Part shown: positions 8,371-17,231 of the stretch, one piece after another
Position numbering within the stretch: the stretch's first letter is position 1
How the letters are laid out: each line of letters opens with the position of its first letter
Source: Kocuria rhizophila DC2201
GTDB taxonomy: Bacteria; Actinomycetota; Actinomycetes; Actinomycetales; Micrococcaceae
Length of the DNA: 64,000 nucleotides
Assembly: GCF_000010285.1 (NCBI RefSeq)
Contig: NC_010617.1
Coordinates: 2,542,001-2,606,000 of the forward strand
Reading direction: 5' to 3'
The notes under the pieces: generated by a model
The model's database searches: none
Seen by the model: the letters and a program-made list of their open reading frames with translations, nothing else
Told to the model about the DNA's origin: nothing
Position numbers and translations under genes: made by a program

Positions 8371-8406
8371 CACGAGGGCCCGCGGGATCTCCCGCGGGCC
8401 CTCGTG
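8371..8406. terminator. Bidirectional terminator hairpin
   Basis: A perfect 17-base-pair stem (8371-8387 with 8390-8406) closed by a two-base TC gap. It ends hsp20 on one strand and can end the CdsA-like gene on the other. Confidence 0.8.
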
Positions 8407-8568
8407 CATGCCCGACGGGGATTCCACGCACGGGGCCCCGTAGCGTCCGCCCCACCGCGTGAGGAGCCGCCGACGCGGCGTCGCGATGTCCGGTCCTCCT
8501 CCGGGACCGCCCGCGACGGCGCGCGCGGCGTCGCCCGTGGAGTGCGGCGGTGCGCGGTGGTGCGCGGC

Positions 8569-9564
8569 TCAGCCCGCGAAGAAGAACCGGGTGAGGTGGA
8601 AGAACACCGGTGCCGCGAAGATCAGGGAGTCCATCCGGTCCAGGATCCCGCCGTGACCCGGGATGAGGGCGCCGAAGTCCTTGATGCCGCGGTCCCGTTT
8701 GAGGCTGCTCATCACGAGCCCGCCCAGGAAGCCCAGCAGGCAGGAGACCAGGGCCAGCACCCCGGCCTGCCACGGGGTGAACGGGGTCAGCCACCACAGC
8801 GCGGCGCCCAGGGCCGTGGCGGAGAGGACCCCGCCCACGAAGCCCTCCCACGTCTTGTTGGGACTCACGGTGGGCGCGATCCGGTGCCGGCCCATGGTCT
8901 TGCCCCAGAGGTACTGCAGGACGTCCGAGCCCTGCACCACCACCGCGAGGAACAGCAGCAGTGCCCCCGCCTCCACGCCACCAGACCCCACGGCGGAACC
9001 GTCCGCCGCGGCCTTGCCGTGATGGATGGCCACGGGCAGCTGCAGCACGGCCGGGAGGTAGCTCAGGGCGTAGACGCACACCATGAGACCCCACTGGCTC
9101 AGGGCGGCCCGGTGCAGGAAGGACTCCGTGCGCCCGGACAGCGCGAGCAGCACGGGCAGGAACAGGAACGCGTACACCGGGATGAAGATGGCGAACATCC
9201 CGTACCAGTGCTCCCACACGAACCAGAAGTGCAGCGGGGCCAGGACCACCAGGATCCACGTCAGCACCCAGCGGTCCCGCTCCCCGGGCGGCAGCAGGTT
9301 GGCGAACTCCCGCAGGGCCAGCAGGGACAGGGCGAGGAACAGCAGCACCACGGCGGTCTCCCCCAGCGCCAGGCTGCCCACGAGCACCGCCACCATGATC
9401 CACCACGCGAAGACCCGCTGCCGCACGTTCAGCAGCGTGGCTCGCAGCCCCTCCGACGCCGTGCGCCGGTACATCAGCTCCGCCACGACGGTGGCCAGCA
9501 CCAGGAACCCCAGCAGTCCGGAGAGGAACCACCACGTGGGCCCGCCCAGCAGTCCGATCACCAT
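8569..9564 (-). CDS. Phosphatidate cytidylyltransferase-like protein (CdsA/YnbB type)
   Basis: Membrane enzyme predicted to form CDP-diacylglycerol from phosphatidate and CTP. 331 aa with about eight hydrophobic helices. The C-terminal family signature is intact: SSLKRDRGIKDFGALIPGHG then GILDRMDS, with SPNKTWEGFVGG upstream. The gene follows the CDP-alcohol phosphatidyltransferase after six bases, the same pairing as E. coli ynbA-ynbB. It may therefore be a second, dedicated CDP-lipid system rather than the housekeeping cdsA. Confidence 0.88.
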   Translation of the reverse strand: MVIGLLGGPTWWFLSGLLGFLVLATVVAELMYRRTASEGLRATLLNVRQRVFAWWIMVAVLVGSLALGETAVVLLFLALSLLALREFANLLPPGERDRWVLTWILVVLAPLHFWFVWEHWYGMFAIFIPVYAFLFLPVLLALSGRTESFLHRAALSQWGLMVCVYALSYLPAVLQLPVAIHHGKAAADGSAVGSGGVEAGALLLFLAVVVQGSDVLQYLWGKTMGRHRIAPTVSPNKTWEGFVGGVLSATALGAALWWLTPFTPWQAGVLALVSCLLGFLGGLVMSSLKRDRGIKDFGALIPGHGGILDRMDSLIFAAPVFFHLTRFFFAG

Positions 9565-9570
9565 AACGGC

Positions 9571-10233
9571 CTACCCCTTCTCCCGCAGTTCGCGCGCCAC
9601 GGCCCGCAGCCGGGTGGCCACGGTCAGCGCGCACCCCAGCACCACGAGCACGAGCGTGACCCACAGGACGGTCCCGCGCGGCCACCCCCACCACGGGTCG
9701 GTGACGCTCAGCAGGATCCCTGCCATGAGCAGCCACATGCGCCGCTGCTTGGGCAGCACCCCGCCGAACTGCTGCGCGCACCCCGCGCTCACGCCCAGGG
9801 TGCGCACGTAAGCGGTGAGCACCGCGAGGCTCCCGGCCAGCCACCCCAGGGCTGCACCGCCCGCCACGGACGACGCCGCCCAGCCGGCCCCCGCGAGCAG
9901 CGCCAGGTCCGAGATCCGGTCCGGCACCTCGTTGTAGAGCTCCCCCGTGGGGGTGCGCAGCCCGCCCTCCACGGCGAGCATCCCGTCGAACATGTTGCAC
10001 AGCAGACGCAGGGGGATGCAGAGCGCGGCGAGGACGAGAGGGAGGGCGCGGGCGGCGTCGTCCGCGTGGACCGAGACCACCAGGCACCCGCAGCCCACCA
10101 GGGAGACGAGCACCGAGGCCACCGAGATGTGGTTGGGGCGCAGGCCCGCGCGCTGCAGGGCACCCGCGATGGCGGTGGCCCACCCGGCGGAACGCTGCGG
10201 GATGGGCCTGCGCAGGGGATCGGTGGTGGCCAT
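9571..10233 (-). CDS. CDP-alcohol phosphatidyltransferase family protein (YnbA-like)
   Basis: 220 aa integral membrane protein. The catalytic stretch is FDGMLAVEGG through TPTGELYNEVPDRISD. The canonical motif is DGxxARx8Gx3Dx3D; here the AR is AV and the third Asp is Asn (YNEVPD), leaving D-G, G, D and D. This deviation, shared with the YnbA-like branch, makes the alcohol acceptor unpredictable. ATG 10233 starts MATTDPLRRPIPQRS and an upstream in-frame extension is noncoding. A reverse copy of the dispersed repeat (10052-10061) encodes HADDAARAL in a loop between helices. Confidence 0.82.
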   Translation of the reverse strand: MATTDPLRRPIPQRSAGWATAIAGALQRAGLRPNHISVASVLVSLVGCGCLVVSVHADDAARALPLVLAALCIPLRLLCNMFDGMLAVEGGLRTPTGELYNEVPDRISDLALLAGAGWAASSVAGGAALGWLAGSLAVLTAYVRTLGVSAGCAQQFGGVLPKQRRMWLLMAGILLSVTDPWWGWPRGTVLWVTLVLVVLGCALTVATRLRAVARELREKG

Positions 10234-10486
10234 GCGGCGTCTCCTCGGGCCGTGGGGACTGTGGATCTGCGCCAACAGTGGCATACCCGCTGGCCCGTGG
10301 TGGTTGGATGTCCACAACCGCGCCACCTCGATCCCACCGGGAGACCACCGTGCACAGCAGCACCTTTGAAGAGCCCGCACCACCTTGGCCCTCGCGCCAG
10401 GCACGGCTGACCTGCGGAGACGGGCCGCGCGCCGTCCCGGGAGCCGCCGTGACGCACCGTGCGCGCCCCCGGAGCGGAGGAGCACG

Positions 10487-11050
10487 GTGAGCGCGCTGCG
10501 TGACCACGCCGTGGCCGGGCTGTGGGGGTTCGCCGAGGCCACTGCGTTCTTCGTGGTCCCGGACGTGTGGCTCTCCGCGGTCGCCCTCCGGAACCTGCCC
10601 CGCGGGCTCACGGGCGCGGCGTCGGCCACGGCGGGCGCGCTGGTGGGCGGCGCCGTGGTGCACCGCTGGGGCGCGCGTGCCACCGGGGACGACTCGGCCA
10701 GGATGCTCGCCCGGATCCCCGCGGTCTCCCCCGCCATGGTCGAGCGCGTGGAGCGGGAGATGGCCGCGCGGGGGTTCACGGCCGTGCTCCTGGGCCCGCT
10801 GCGGGGCACCCCCTACAAGCTCTACGCCCGCACCGCCGGACTGCGCGGAGACCCGCTGCCCCGGTTCCTCGCGTGGTCCGTGCCCGCGCGGACCCCGCGC
10901 TTCGTGGTGGTCACCGCTGCGGTCGGCGGGATCTCCGCCCTGCACGGCCGGCTCTGGCCGCACGCTCCCGAGCGGGTGCGGTGGGCGATCTTCGGCACCG
11001 GGTGGACCGCGTTCTACGCGTGGTACTTCCGCACGGTGGGCAGGGACTGA
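10487..11050 (+). CDS. VTT/SNARE-associated-like membrane protein
   Basis: 187 aa. The N-terminal segment GLWGFAEATAFFVVPDVWLS resembles the opening of small YqaA/VTT-type proteins (GFAEATxFFxVPDV), and about four hydrophobic helices follow. The family is thought to act in lipid flipping or membrane homeostasis, which would suit the divergent CDP-lipid genes next door. GTG 10487 is chosen because GGAGG lies six bases upstream. Function is inferred from fold and neighbours only. Confidence 0.65.
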   Translation: MSALRDHAVAGLWGFAEATAFFVVPDVWLSAVALRNLPRGLTGAASATAGALVGGAVVHRWGARATGDDSARMLARIPAVSPAMVERVEREMAARGFTAVLLGPLRGTPYKLYARTAGLRGDPLPRFLAWSVPARTPRFVVVTAAVGGISALHGRLWPHAPERVRWAIFGTGWTAFYAWYFRTVGRD

Positions 11051-11052
11051 GA

Positions 11053-11097
11053 ACGGGCCCCGGACACCGACCGCAACGGTCGGCACCCGGGGCCCGT
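11053..11097. terminator. Bidirectional terminator
   Basis: Nested hairpin: an outer ACGGGCCCCGG/CCGGGGCCCGT stem and an inner ACCGACCG/CGGTCGG stem, between the convergent stops of the VTT-like gene and the MMPL fusion gene. Confidence 0.75.
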
Positions 11098-11117
11098 CGA
11101 GCCGGCGCGAGGGACGC

Positions 11118-14100
11118 TCAGCGGCCCATCCAGCGCACCACGCGGTCGAGGTCCTCGGTGGCGCGCTCGGACCACACCATCAGCGCGTACACGTGGGGCC
11201 CGCCCTCGCACACCACGGTGGTGGTGTCCACGCCTGCGCGGACCAGGTCCGTGACGAACTCCATGGTGTCCGGGTAGAGCATGTCCCGGTCCCCCTGCAG
11301 CACGAACGTGCGCGGCAGCCCGTGGACGTCCCCGAACGCGGGGCTCACCGCGGGATCCGTGACCTCACGGGTGCCGGCCCACCAGCGGGCCGCGGCGCGC
11401 GGGCCCTCGGTGTCCAGCATGTGGTCCACGGAGCGGTACTGCTCGATCTCCGGGTTGCTCACGGTCGCGTCCACCCACGGGGAGATCAGGATCAGCCCGG
11501 CAGGCGCACCCATCCCCGCATCGCGCAGCCGCATGGCCTGAGCGACCGCCAGGCCGCCACCGGCCGAGTCGCCGGAGAGGAACACCCGCGACCCGAGGCC
11601 GTGCGCCAGGTCCCACACGCCGTCGGCCAGGGCCAGCGCCTCGTCCACCGTGTGGTCCGGGGCGAGCCCGTAGCCCGGCACCACCACGGTGGCCCCGGTG
11701 CGCTGGATCAGCGCGTCGATCCACCGCCAGTGCGTGGTGGTCACGGGGTGCACGTACGCGCCGCCGTGCCAGTGGACCACCACGGGGGCATCCGCGAGCG
11801 GGGTCCGTGGCCGGGCGACGACCACCGGCCGTCCGGCCACCATGACCTTCTGGAACTCCACGCGCCTGTGCATGGACCGGTGCGGTGCGGCCTCCTCACG
11901 GGGCCGGGCGAGGGAGGCCAGCAGCTTCTCCTCGGACTCCCACACGTTGGGCAGCACCCGCAGCCCCTGGTCGGTCACCCGCAGCGCGGGGTCCGCCGGG
12001 ACCAGGACCACGTCCGGCGTCGGCTCCGCAATCTCCGCCAGGACCGGCTCGGCCGTCGCACGGGGTTCCGGGTCGGGGTCCGCGTCCTGCTCCACGGCGT
12101 CGTTCCCCGTGGGGGCCGCGGCGTGGCGGCCGTGCCGCTGAGCGCGGTGTCGCTCGGTCTCGGTGCGGGTGTCGGCCGCGGGCTCCTCGCCGCGCGGTGA
12201 GTCCGCGCCCGACGCCGCGTGGTGGGCTGCCGCGCCGACGGTCGCCGCAGCCACCGGTGCGGCCACGGCCGCTCCGGTGTGCTGCGCGGTGCCGCGCTGG
12301 CGCCCGGGGGACTCCGCGCGGTGGCGACCCTTCGCGTGGGAGCGGCGTGTGGCGTCGTCGTCCGCCGCGGCCGTGCCAGCGGCGACCGCCGCACCGGCGC
12401 TCGCGCGGGTCAGGGACTCGCCCTCGACGTCCACGTTCGGCATGATGCGGTCCAGCCAGCGCGGCAGCCACCAGGCCTTCTCGCCCAGCAGACGCATGAC
12501 CGCCGGGACCAGGAGCATGCGCACCACGAAGGCGTCCAGCAGCACACCGCCCGCGAGCGCGAAGCCGATGGGCTTGATCATCGCCAGCTCCGAGAAGATG
12601 AAGCCCGCGAACACGGAGATCATGATGATCGCGGCCGCGGTAACCACGGAGCGCCCGGCCCGGAAGCCGTACACCACGGCCTGGCGCGCGGGGTGCCCGT
12701 GGACGTACGCCTCGCGCATGCCGGAGACCAGGAACAGCTGGTAGTCCATGGCCAGGCCGAAGAGGATGCCGATCATCAGGGTGGGCAGGAAGCTCAGGAT
12801 GGGCCCGGGATCGTGCACGCCGAACACGGCACCGCCCCAGCCCCACTGGTACACGGCCACCACGGCGCCCAGGGAGGCGAGCACCGAGAGCAGGAAGCCC
12901 AGGGTGGCGATCACGGGAACCAGGATCGAGCGGAACACCATGAGCAGCAGCAGGATGGAGATGACCATGACCACGCCCAGGTAGAGCGGGAGCTTCTCGC
13001 CGAGCAGCTGGGAGACGTCGATGTTCGCGGCGGTGGTGCCCGCCACGCCCACGTGGACGTCCTGCTGGGAGCCGAGATCCCCGTTGAGGTCACGGATGCT
13101 GCCCACGAGGTTCTCGGTGGCCGCCTCCGCGGGACCGGACTCGGGGATCACCTGGATCACACCGGTGGTGCGGTCGTCCGTGAGCTGGCCGGGCAGGACG
13201 TTGGCCACGTCCTCCTGCTGCGCCAGGCGGTCCGAGACGGCGTCCATCTTCTCCTGCGCCCGGGCCTTGTCGAGACCCTCGGGCAGGTCCACGACGACGG
13301 CGATCGGGCCGTTCTCGCCCGCACCGAAGTCCTCGGCGATGCGCTGGTACGCCCTGTACTGGGTGCTGTCCTGGGCCTCGGTGGAGGCGTCCGGCAGCCC
13401 GAGGCGCATGCTCTGGGCCGGCAGGGCGAGCACGATCAGCACCGCCGCGCACGCCACGGTGCTCAGCCACGGGTGGCGCAGGTGCAGGGGCACGTTGTGC
13501 TCGTCGATCACGCCCTCGCGCGGCTCGGCGCCACGCTGCTTCCTGGGCAGCACCCGCGTGCCGGCCAGGGACAGCAGCGCGGGGGTGAGCGTGAGGGTCA
13601 TGAGCAGGGCCACCAGCACGGCCAGACCCGCCGCGGTGCCCATCAGGCCCAGGAACGGGATGCCGGTGACGTTCAGCGCCACGAGCGCCACGATCACGGT
13701 CAGCGCCGCGAAGAACACCGCGGTGCCCGCGGTGCCCACGGCCATCCCGATGGACTCCCGCACGGGCATTCCCCCGCGCAGCTGCTGGCGGTGCCGGTTG
13801 AGCACGAACAGCGAGTAGTCGATGCCCACCGCCAGGCCCAGCATCACGCCGAGCATGGGCGTCACGGACATCATGTCCACCACGCCGGAGAAGGACAGGG
13901 TGATGCACGAGGCCACGGCCACGCCCAGCAGCGCGGTGAGCACGGGCAGCGCCGCGGGCACCACCGCCCGCAGCATGATCAGCAGCACCAGCGCGGCCAC
14001 GACCACGCCGATGACCTCCGAGGGGCCCAGCAGCGCGGTGATGTCCTGCGCGATCTCCTGGGAGAAGTCCACGTCCACGCCGTCCACCGGGTGGCTGCGG

Positions 14101-14759
14101 ACCGCGTCCATCACGGCGTTCTTGGTGTCCGCCTCCACCGCGTTCTGCTCCTGCGTGAAGTTGACCACGCTGATCGCGGAGTTCTGGTCCTTGGACACCA
14201 CGCGGTAGTCGCCCATGCGCTCGAAGGACTTCTCGCCCTCTTCGAGCTGGGCCTTCTGCTGCTCCATCGCGGCGGGATCCACCCCGCGCTGCTTGAGCAC
14301 CTGCTCCGCGCTCACCCCGGGCGGCAGGCTCTGCTTGAGCTGGGCGATCTGCCTCTCGCCCTGGTCCAGCTTCGCGCGGCCGTCCTTGAGCTGCTGGCGG
14401 CCGTCGTCCAGCTGCTGCTGGCGTTCGAACGGGTTCACGGTGGAGGCCACGCCGGAGACGTCCTGCGTGGCCTTGAGCGCATCGGCGATGCCGTCCTTCT
14501 GCGCCTGCGTGAACGCGGAGCCGTCCGTGGTGTGGAAGACCACCCGTCCGGTGCCTTGGTTGGCCTCGGGCATCTCCGCCTTGAGCCGGTCCGCCAGGTT
14601 CTGGGTCTCGGTCCCGGGGATGGTGACCGCGTTGCTGAGGTTCACCCCCGAGAGGGCCACCCCGCCCACGGCCAGCGCCAGGACGGCGAGCCACACCAGG
14701 ATCACCGCCCACGCGTGAGCGGCTGCGCTCTTGCCCAGCCTGTAGAGAAGTCGTGCCAC
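11118..14759 (-). CDS. MMPL/RND lipid transporter fused to a hormone-sensitive-lipase-type alpha/beta hydrolase
   Basis: One uninterrupted 1213-residue protein. Residues 1 to about 745 are a complete MMPL transporter: helix 1 near 18-40, a first extracytoplasmic loop with coiled-coil-like KDGRAKLDQGERQIAQLKQ, five helices from about 200 to 370, a second loop, and a second helix bundle to about 725. A linker rich in Ala, His and Arg (about 745-930) follows. The C-terminal domain has oxyanion motif HWHGGAYV (about 988-995), nucleophile GDSAGGG (about 1060), Asp in GDRDML (about 1156) and His in GGPHVY (about 1186), all hydrolase family IV hallmarks. A downstream gene of tetR. It probably exports a lipid or toxic ester and hydrolyses a related substrate at the cytoplasmic face. 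Confidence 0.88.
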   Translation of the reverse strand: MARLLYRLGKSAAAHAWAVILVWLAVLALAVGGVALSGVNLSNAVTIPGTETQNLADRLKAEMPEANQGTGRVVFHTTDGSAFTQAQKDGIADALKATQDVSGVASTVNPFERQQQLDDGRQQLKDGRAKLDQGERQIAQLKQSLPPGVSAEQVLKQRGVDPAAMEQQKAQLEEGEKSFERMGDYRVVSKDQNSAISVVNFTQEQNAVEADTKNAVMDAVRSHPVDGVDVDFSQEIAQDITALLGPSEVIGVVVAALVLLIMLRAVVPAALPVLTALLGVAVASCITLSFSGVVDMMSVTPMLGVMLGLAVGIDYSLFVLNRHRQQLRGGMPVRESIGMAVGTAGTAVFFAALTVIVALVALNVTGIPFLGLMGTAAGLAVLVALLMTLTLTPALLSLAGTRVLPRKQRGAEPREGVIDEHNVPLHLRHPWLSTVACAAVLIVLALPAQSMRLGLPDASTEAQDSTQYRAYQRIAEDFGAGENGPIAVVVDLPEGLDKARAQEKMDAVSDRLAQQEDVANVLPGQLTDDRTTGVIQVIPESGPAEAATENLVGSIRDLNGDLGSQQDVHVGVAGTTAANIDVSQLLGEKLPLYLGVVMVISILLLLMVFRSILVPVIATLGFLLSVLASLGAVVAVYQWGWGGAVFGVHDPGPILSFLPTLMIGILFGLAMDYQLFLVSGMREAYVHGHPARQAVVYGFRAGRSVVTAAAIIMISVFAGFIFSELAMIKPIGFALAGGVLLDAFVVRMLLVPAVMRLLGEKAWWLPRWLDRIMPNVDVEGESLTRASAGAAVAAGTAAADDDATRRSHAKGRHRAESPGRQRGTAQHTGAAVAAPVAAATVGAAAHHAASGADSPRGEEPAADTRTETERHRAQRHGRHAAAPTGNDAVEQDADPDPEPRATAEPVLAEIAEPTPDVVLVPADPALRVTDQGLRVLPNVWESEEKLLASLARPREEAAPHRSMHRRVEFQKVMVAGRPVVVARPRTPLADAPVVVHWHGGAYVHPVTTTHWRWIDALIQRTGATVVVPGYGLAPDHTVDEALALADGVWDLAHGLGSRVFLSGDSAGGGLAVAQAMRLRDAGMGAPAGLILISPWVDATVSNPEIEQYRSVDHMLDTEGPRAAARWWAGTREVTDPAVSPAFGDVHGLPRTFVLQGDRDMLYPDTMEFVTDLVRAGVDTTTVVCEGGPHVYALMVWSERATEDLDRVVRWMGR

Positions 14760-14894
14760 GGGATGTCTCCTACTGAATCGGAAGGGTTCTCTTGCGTGCG
14801 CCGCCGGGTGTGCGCCGCAGCGCGTGCCCGGGCGGTGCGGGGCGGGCCCCGCGCGAGGTCGGAGGGCGCCGGCGGACAGGCCGACGCCGCGTGG

Positions 14895-15569
14895 TCAGGA
14901 GTCGAAGCCCCGCCCCAGGACGTCCAGGGCGGTGGAGAGCAGCTCGTCCCACGTGCGGCGGCCCCGCTCGTCCAGGACGCCGCCGGTGCGGGCGAGCCAC
15001 TCGTCCAGGCACTCGGCGAAGGAGTTGATGAGGGTGGTGGCCACCAGGTGCGTCTGGAACGGCGTGTACCGGGGCAGCCGCTCCCGCAGCACCTCGTCCA
15101 GGCGCTGCACCGCGGTGCTGGTGACCCGGAAGCTCCACAGGGACGCCGCCGGGGTGCCCTTGACGTCCACGGAGAGCACCGGCTGCAGCTCGGCGATCAG
15201 CCCGCGGGAGCGCAGGGCGTGGATCAGCTGCCGGTAGACGTCCCCCAGGCTCGCCTCCCCCGCCGGCCCGGGGTCTGGCAGCTCCTCCAGGACCCGGTCG
15301 ATGAGGTCGGTGGCCAGTTCCGACAGGTGCTCGAACACCGCGTCCTGCGCCGAGGGGAAGTGGTTGAAGATGGTGCGGCGGGACACCCCCGCGCGCTCCG
15401 CGAGCTCGTTGACGGTCACACGATCCGCGCCCCGCTCCGTGGCCAGCTCCCCCGCGGCCACGATGATGGCCCGGCGGTTGCGCAGCCGGATGGCCTCGCG
15501 CTTGTCCTTGGGCTCCGCCGCGGGCCGCTGGCGGCATCCGGAGATCAGCTGGGGTGTCACGTGCGCCAT
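14895..15569 (-). CDS. TetR-family transcriptional regulator
   Basis: 224 aa. The helix-turn-helix is at about residues 42-67 (VTVNELAERAGVSRRTIFNHFPS), with a typical recognition helix. The ligand-binding C-terminal half carries no recognisable subgroup motif. Start MAHVTPQL at 15569 is chosen because the frame upstream runs through the promoter region. It lies 135 bases before and in line with the MMPL-hydrolase gene, its likely target and co-transcript. A perfect TGCAC-N3-GTGCA operator candidate lies just upstream. Confidence 0.88.
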   Translation of the reverse strand: MAHVTPQLISGCRQRPAAEPKDKREAIRLRNRRAIIVAAGELATERGADRVTVNELAERAGVSRRTIFNHFPSAQDAVFEHLSELATDLIDRVLEELPDPGPAGEASLGDVYRQLIHALRSRGLIAELQPVLSVDVKGTPAASLWSFRVTSTAVQRLDEVLRERLPRYTPFQTHLVATTLINSFAECLDEWLARTGGVLDERGRRTWDELLSTALDVLGRGFDS

Positions 15570-15583
15570 CGTACGGCAGTCAT

Positions 15584-15596
15584 TGCACTGTGTGCA
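15584..15596. promoter_or_regulatory. Candidate TetR operator
   Basis: TGCACTGTGTGCA is a 5+3+5 palindrome located 14 bases before the tetR start codon. The position and symmetry suit autoregulation by the TetR protein, with the MMPL gene under the same control. Confidence 0.5.
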
Positions 15597-15649
15597 CCTT
15601 TCTGTGCGGAGGGTCTCACCGGTCCGCACCGGGGGCGCCGGTCTCCACC

Positions 15650-17182
15650 TCAGTGCAGGTAGCGCGCCCGCACGTCCGCGGGCAACATGCCCCCGCCCGT
15701 GAGCCACGCGAGGTGGGTGGCGCCCTCCGGAACCCGCACCCCGGCACCCTCGAAGGAGTCACCGCGCGCCGCGTCCCCCGCCACCCGGAGGATGGATTCC
15801 AGCGCCGCGGCAGCCGACGGTTCCACGACCATGCCTTCTGTGGCATACAGAGCCTTGACCTGGTCCGTCATCTGCTCGTCCGACGCCGTGACGCACCCCG
15901 CGATGAGCCCCTGCATCGCACGTCCCACGAAGCCCGAGGGTCGCCCCACGGCCAGACCGTCCGCGACCGTGCGGGTGCTGAGTCCCAGCTGCGCAACCGA
16001 GATGCCGTCGTGAAGGCCCGTGTGCAGCCCCAGCAGCATGCACGGCGCTTGGGTGGGCTCCACGAACGCGCAGCGCACGGCGTCCCCGAGCTCCCGCACC
16101 AGCCCGTAGGCCACGCCACCGGGTGCACCGCCGATCCCGCACGGCAGGTGCACGACGAGCGGGTGGTCCCGGTCCACGGTGATGCCCTGCTCGCGCAACT
16201 GGGCCGCCACGCGCGCTCCGGCCACGGCGTACCCGGCGAACAGGCTCAGCGAGTGCTCGTCGTCCACGAAGTGCACGGCGTCGTCGTGCTCCGCGGCCGC
16301 TCGCCCGGCCGCCACCGCCCGCGTGTAGTCCGTGCTGTGCTCCACCACCTCCACGCCCCGCGAGCGCAGCAGGTCCTTCTTCCACTGCTGCGCGTGGGTG
16401 GACATGTGCACGGTGGCCTGCAGCCCCAGGGCAGCGGAGATGATCCCGATGGACAGCCCCAGATTGCCGGTGGAGCCCACCACCACGCGGTGCCCGGCCA
16501 TGAGTGCGCGGAACGGTGCGCTGCTGAACGCGGTGTAGCCCACCGCCCGGGAGGCAGTGCCGCCGGCGCCGGTCCCCGCCCCTTCGCTCTGGCCGCTTCC
16601 CACATTGGTCGCGCCGCTGCGACCCGGGCCGGAGGAAGCAGCCCCGTCCGCCGCGGGCCGGTCGTGCGGGAGGGCCGGGGTGGAATCCGGATCCGCGTGC
16701 GTTGCCGGATCCGGGTGCGTCACCGGGGCTGGCAGGAGACCGTGCGCCACGGCCAGGGACTCGGCGTACTGCAGCACCTCGTGGACGCCGCCTCGCGCCT
16801 TGACAGAGCCGCTGACCGGCAGGATGTCGTCCCGCTTCAGCAGCACCCGTCCGCTCCGCACCCCGGCGGCCTCCTGCCACGCCGGCGCGGCCTGCAGCGG
16901 GGACTCGATGAGCCCACCCGCGGCGGCGGTGTCCGGGAACGTGCGTGCGATCCAGGGGCGGAAGCGCTCGAGGCGCGCGGCGGCGTCGTCAACGATGGCG
17001 GGGTCCACCCCGGACGCCGCGAGCCCCTGCGCGACGTCCGTCGCGGCGGGATTCCACCAGGTCAGGGGCTCTTCCCGGGCCAGGCGCGCGGCCAGCGGAT
17101 CTGCGAGGAGACCGCCGGGGAAGGCGTCCTCCCGAGCCGGGGGCAGGGATGCGGGGCGCGGGTCGGGACGCTGGGCTGTCAT
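15650..17182 (-). CDS. dsdA: D-serine ammonia-lyase
   Basis: PLP enzyme converting D-serine to pyruvate and ammonia. The PLP lysine lies in PVSGSVKARGG (about residues 120-130), the phosphate loop in GSTGNLGLSIG, and the C-terminal cofactor loop is LTGGGML. At 510 aa it is about 65 residues longer than E. coli DsdA. Nearly all of the excess is a Pro/Gly/Ser-rich insertion after the PLP lysine region (VTHPDPATHADPDSTPALPH and onward to about residue 210). VDDAAARLERF near residue 65 overlaps a copy of the dispersed repeat (16980-16989). Preceded by a co-oriented MFS gene. Confidence 0.93.
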   Translation of the reverse strand: MTAQRPDPRPASLPPAREDAFPGGLLADPLAARLAREEPLTWWNPAATDVAQGLAASGVDPAIVDDAAARLERFRPWIARTFPDTAAAGGLIESPLQAAPAWQEAAGVRSGRVLLKRDDILPVSGSVKARGGVHEVLQYAESLAVAHGLLPAPVTHPDPATHADPDSTPALPHDRPAADGAASSGPGRSGATNVGSGQSEGAGTGAGGTASRAVGYTAFSSAPFRALMAGHRVVVGSTGNLGLSIGIISAALGLQATVHMSTHAQQWKKDLLRSRGVEVVEHSTDYTRAVAAGRAAAEHDDAVHFVDDEHSLSLFAGYAVAGARVAAQLREQGITVDRDHPLVVHLPCGIGGAPGGVAYGLVRELGDAVRCAFVEPTQAPCMLLGLHTGLHDGISVAQLGLSTRTVADGLAVGRPSGFVGRAMQGLIAGCVTASDEQMTDQVKALYATEGMVVEPSAAAALESILRVAGDAARGDSFEGAGVRVPEGATHLAWLTGGGMLPADVRARYLH

Positions 17183-17231
17183 GCGTCCATCATGGCGCCG
17201 TCAGGGGAAGGGGACCACCGGGGGGGGCGCC

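Noticed and set aside
2170-15662. Very long open frames antisense to known genes (for example 2170-4845 plus strand, 7706-11086 minus strand, 12219-15662 plus strand)
   Set aside because: In DNA this GC-rich, stop codons are rare in shadow frames. Their products are Arg/Gly/His/Pro-rich with no motifs, while the opposite frames encode recognisable proteins (MFS, SurE, CdsA, MMPL).
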